Source: an uncultured Peptococcaceae bacterium
Lineage (GTDB): Bacteria > Bacillota > Desulfotomaculia > Desulfotomaculales > Desulfallaceae
Assembly (NCBI GenBank): GCA_913064925.1
Contig: CAJYBN010000049.1
Coordinates: forward strand, 1 to 14,569
Reading direction: 5' to 3'
DNA length: 14,569 nucleotides
Shown in pieces: positions 12,159-14,569 of the stretch; position 1 is the stretch's first letter; each line of letters starts with the position of its first letter. A model generated the notes under the pieces. It was not told the origin of the DNA and did not search any database. It saw only the letters and a list, made by a program, of their open reading frames with translations. The translations under genes and the position numbers were made by a program.

Positions 12159-13893
12159 AAGACATTACTTAAAAGTACTGGACATCGACCTGACATCGGA
12201 GAAAGTGGCGGTGAACCGCCGCGAGGACCTCACCCCTCTGCTGGGAGGCATCGGCGCGGCGGCCAAACTGTTTTCCGAACTGGTGCAGCCGGAGCTTACG
12301 CCACTGGACCCGGCCCAGCCGGTGATACTGGCCAGGGGGCCCCTTTCGTCCATCTACCCGGTGGCCACCAAGGTCGTGGCGGTATTCCGCTCACCCCTTA
12401 CCGGAGAGTGGGGGGAAAGCTACGCCGGAATGCGCCTGGCCCTGGCCATGCGCCTGGCTGGCTACGATGCTGTCATCATCCGGGGCCGGGCATCAAAGCC
12501 CACTTACCTTTCCATCGGTCCGGACGGCGTTCGCTTCCGCGACGCCTCTGCATTAACGGGCCTCCCGGTGGAGGAAACCGGGCGCCTGCTCCGAAAATTC
12601 GAGCCCGGCCGGGGTTTTCGCAGTTGCATCCGCATTGGGGCCGCCGGCGAAAAACAGGTGGCCTTTGCCGGCGTCAACGTCGATACCTACCGTCATTTCG
12701 GCCGGCTGGGCCTGGGAGCGGTGTTTGGCAGCAAGCAGCTCAAGGCCGTCGTAATTTTCGGCGACAACAGCGAGCCAATACCCGACCCCAAATCCTACAC
12801 CAGGGTATACCAGGACATTTACCGCCGGGTTGTTGAAACCGAAATCATGGAAAAATACCACGGTGTCGGCACTGCCATAAACGTCAACCTGCTGAACCAG
12901 TTGTCCGCCCTGCCCACCCGCAACCTGCAGCAAAGCAGCTTTGAATGGGCGGCTGAAATCAGCGGGGAGGCCTTCGCGGAGCACAACTTGGTCCGCAAGC
13001 TGGCCTGCTCCGGCTGTCCCGTGGGCTGCATCCACATCGGGCTGCGGCGGCGGGAATTCGACAGGGGCTACGAGTTTGAATCCCGAACGCTTTCTTATGA
13101 CCACGAACTGATCTTTGCCCTGGGTTCATTCCTGGGCATTAAATACCGGGACCACATACTCGATCTCATCGACGCCGTGGAGCAGCCGGGACTTGACGCC
13201 ATCAGCACCGGGGTGGCCCTGGGCTGGGTTACGGAGGCTTTCGGCAAAGGGCTCGTCACCGAAACCGACCTGGGCACCGCAGTTGAATTTGGGAGCACCG
13301 GGGCTTACCTGAAGGTCATCGAAAACATCGTCGCCCAGCCCAACGAGTTTTACCGGATCCTGGCCCGGGGCACCCGCGCCGCGGCTGCACGGTACGGCGG
13401 GCAGGAATTTGCACTGACCCTGGCTGGAACTGAAATGGCCGGTTACCACACAGGTTATACCAATATCCTGGGATTGGCCACCGGCGCCCGGCATTCCCAT
13501 TTGGACAACGCCGGCTACTCAGTGGACCAGAAGAACGCTCCCCATCCCGACCCCTATAAAATGACCGAAGCAATGGTGGCCGAAGAGAAGTGGCGAAACG
13601 TCTTAAACAGCCTGGTCATATGCCTGTTCGCCCGGGAAGTCTACAACCGGGAAACTGTACTGGCCGCATTGGAAGCCATCGGCATCAGTATGGCCGCCGG
13701 AGATCTGGACAGCCTGGGAAATGAAATTTTCAGGCTCAAACAAGAAGTGCGCAAGAACCTGGGATTTAACCCGGCCGGGCTCACCTTCCCGGACAGGTTT
13801 TTTCAGACCCCATCCCTGATGGGCAGGCTGGACCGCGAATTCCTGAACCGGATGCTCAGTCATTACCTTGCGATAACCGGGTCAACCCCATAA
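12151..13893 (+). CDS. aor: Aldehyde:ferredoxin oxidoreductase, tungstopterin enzyme
   Basis: The 580-residue enzyme oxidises aldehydes to acids with ferredoxin, or runs in reverse on acids. GTG 12151 is chosen because GGAGGAG lies seven bases before it; the frame open from 12025 only overlaps the ferredoxin gene. The N-terminal AOR domain fills about residues 5-205, with GGIGAAAKLF, ARGPLSSIYPVATK and GYDAVIIRGR for the bis-pterin site. The cluster ligands are Cys286, 289 and 293 (CSGCPVGC) and Cys491 (VICLF), close in number to Cys288/291/295/494 of the Pyrococcus furiosus enzyme. RGYEFES with Glu310 may correspond to the catalytic Glu of EYET. Substrate is unknown; benzoyl-CoA-reductase BamB-like and YdhV-like relatives share this fold. 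The gene is clearly richer in G+C than the left half of the window. Confidence 0.93.
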   Translation: MVKRHYLKVLDIDLTSEKVAVNRREDLTPLLGGIGAAAKLFSELVQPELTPLDPAQPVILARGPLSSIYPVATKVVAVFRSPLTGEWGESYAGMRLALAMRLAGYDAVIIRGRASKPTYLSIGPDGVRFRDASALTGLPVEETGRLLRKFEPGRGFRSCIRIGAAGEKQVAFAGVNVDTYRHFGRLGLGAVFGSKQLKAVVIFGDNSEPIPDPKSYTRVYQDIYRRVVETEIMEKYHGVGTAINVNLLNQLSALPTRNLQQSSFEWAAEISGEAFAEHNLVRKLACSGCPVGCIHIGLRRREFDRGYEFESRTLSYDHELIFALGSFLGIKYRDHILDLIDAVEQPGLDAISTGVALGWVTEAFGKGLVTETDLGTAVEFGSTGAYLKVIENIVAQPNEFYRILARGTRAAAARYGGQEFALTLAGTEMAGYHTGYTNILGLATGARHSHLDNAGYSVDQKNAPHPDPYKMTEAMVAEEKWRNVLNSLVICLFAREVYNRETVLAALEAIGISMAAGDLDSLGNEIFRLKQEVRKNLGFNPAGLTFPDRFFQTPSLMGRLDREFLNRMLSHYLAITGSTP

Positions 13894-13940
13894 AATACTT
13901 CTCTTCCAAAAAGACGGGGAGATTTGGTGGTGAACTGGTT

Positions 13941-14499
13941 TTGAACATTTTGAAAGAGCGGGTGGCAACCCAACTGCGAGCAGGTGATTGGGACGGCCTG
14001 ATCGCCGCTCTCCGTACTGACAGGAAGGCGTGGAGCTACCTCATCCGGGCTCTGTACCTGCCTGACGAGTTCGTGGGGTGGCGGGCAGTTGAAGGCTTCG
14101 GGCGTGCAGTGGCGGCGCTAGCCACCAGCGACACCGGGACGTACCGGGAAATGTTCCGGCGCCTCTTCTGGGCGCTGAACGACGAGTCCGGCACCAGCGG
14201 CCGCCGAATAGCACCGGCGGTCGGAGAAGGAGTGGCACGCGCCCCGGATACCTTCGGCGAATACGCGCTGATCATCTGTCCCGCCCTGGAGGAACCTTAT
14301 CTCCAGGCAGGCGTAGCCTGGGCAATGGGACGGGTCGGTCAGGTCAAACCGGATCTGGTCCAAGGCCGCCCCCGACCTGGCGGCACTCCTCACAAGCCCC
14401 GATCCCCAGGTGCGAGGGCACGCGGCCTGGGCGCTGGGAGAGATCGGCGCAGCCGAAGCAAAAGAAGCGCTCGCGTCTTTGACCCGGGAACTGGGGTAA
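13941..14499 (+). pseudogene. Frameshifted DVU0298-like HEAT-repeat protein
   Basis: The frame starts at TTG 13941 with GGTGGTGA eight bases upstream: LNILKERVATQLRAGDWDGL, then WRAVEGFGRAVAAL, FRRLFWALNDES and VAWAMGRVGQVKPDL. Near 14360 the frame changes: after LVQ it should read AAPDLAALLTSPDPQVRGHA AWALGEIGA to the TAA at 14497-14499, which lies one base out of frame. One extra base (or two lost) in the run CCAAGGCCGCCCCC explains it. Both halves fit the HEAT/PBS-lyase-type protein called DVU0298 in sulfate reducers, often about 200 residues. It may be a true mutation or a sequencing error, since the rest is well preserved. It follows the AOR gene by 47 bases and is probably co-transcribed. 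Confidence 0.72.
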
Positions 14500-14514
14500 A
14501 AGTCTTTATTACAT

Positions 14515-14548
14515 ACAAAAAAGACGAAGAGCTTTCCAACTCTTCGTC
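14515..14548 (-). terminator. Minus-oriented intrinsic terminator at the right edge
   Basis: GACGAAGAG (14523-14531) pairs exactly with CTCTTCGTC (14540-14548). On the minus strand the stem is followed by six T residues (14522-14517), so it would end a transcript coming from beyond the right edge, convergent with the AOR operon. On the plus strand no T run follows at once, so it is a weaker stop for the HEAT gene. Confidence 0.78.
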
Positions 14549-14569
14549 CGCAGTTGCTTTAGTTACCAT

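Noticed and set aside
12553..13104. 183-codon minus-strand frame inside the AOR gene
   Set aside because: High G+C makes long antisense frames common; the AOR reading has all cluster ligands at expected places.
1..14569. CRISPR array, tRNA or rRNA genes
   Set aside because: No regularly spaced repeats and no tRNA/rRNA signature were found on reading both strands; the only tandem repeats are the 17-base unit and a short ATTATACCAT repeat.

Overview
This window looks like a chromosomal segment of an anaerobic, spore-forming Gram-positive bacterium of the Desulfotomaculum/Pelotomaculum type. That is inferred from gene content: EtfAB with a ferredoxin-fused alpha subunit, a tungsten-type aldehyde:ferredoxin oxidoreductase with a polyferredoxin, a DVU0298-like HEAT protein, YjcZ-like sporulation microproteins, strong AGGAGG ribosome binding sites and frequent GTG/TTG starts. 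No rRNA or tRNA gene was seen, so the placement is not certain.

Layout. Positions 1-1851 (minus) hold etfB and a left-truncated etfA behind a good housekeeping promoter (1936-1964). Positions 2003-2149 hold a relic that resembles a phytoene-desaturase-type oxidoreductase. Positions 2250-4800 are a small-protein island: two almost identical 37/44-residue YjcZ-like hydrophobic microproteins flank a GNAT-like acetyltransferase gene, and two Phe/Pro-rich microproteins that share an MGYG start lie on opposite strands at the two ends. Three of the four small genes are followed directly by their own intrinsic terminator; the fourth (4224-4358) is too. Two of them are preceded by promoter-like sequences of the mother-cell sporulation sigma type. 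Positions 5056-5454 encode a PaaI-type hotdog thioesterase, followed by about 600 bases of decayed transposase sequence. Positions 6062-9530 (minus) form a lipid cluster: MGDG-synthase-type glycosyltransferase, PlsC-type acyltransferase, patatin-like phospholipase and a TetR regulator, with a consensus promoter at 9648-9676.

Positions 9690-11540 are a graveyard: a collapsed IS256-type transposase, an unassigned 300-base stretch, a PIN toxin/antitoxin pair broken in at least three independent ways (including an exact 17-base tandem duplication), and a highly structured segment that looks like the right end and omega-RNA of a lost IS200/IS605 (TnpB) element. Positions 11650-14499 (plus), visibly richer in G+C, carry a four-cluster ferredoxin and a complete aldehyde:ferredoxin oxidoreductase with overlapping ends, followed by a frameshifted HEAT-repeat gene. 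A minus-oriented terminator at 14515-14548 suggests a convergent gene beyond the right edge.

How the parts work together. EtfAB and the AOR/polyferredoxin pair both link organic acid or aldehyde metabolism to low-potential ferredoxin. The lipid cluster plausibly makes and remodels phosphatidate/diacylglycerol and glycolipids under TetR control. The small-protein island is the least described part and is the best candidate for new biology, probably related to the spore or its membranes.
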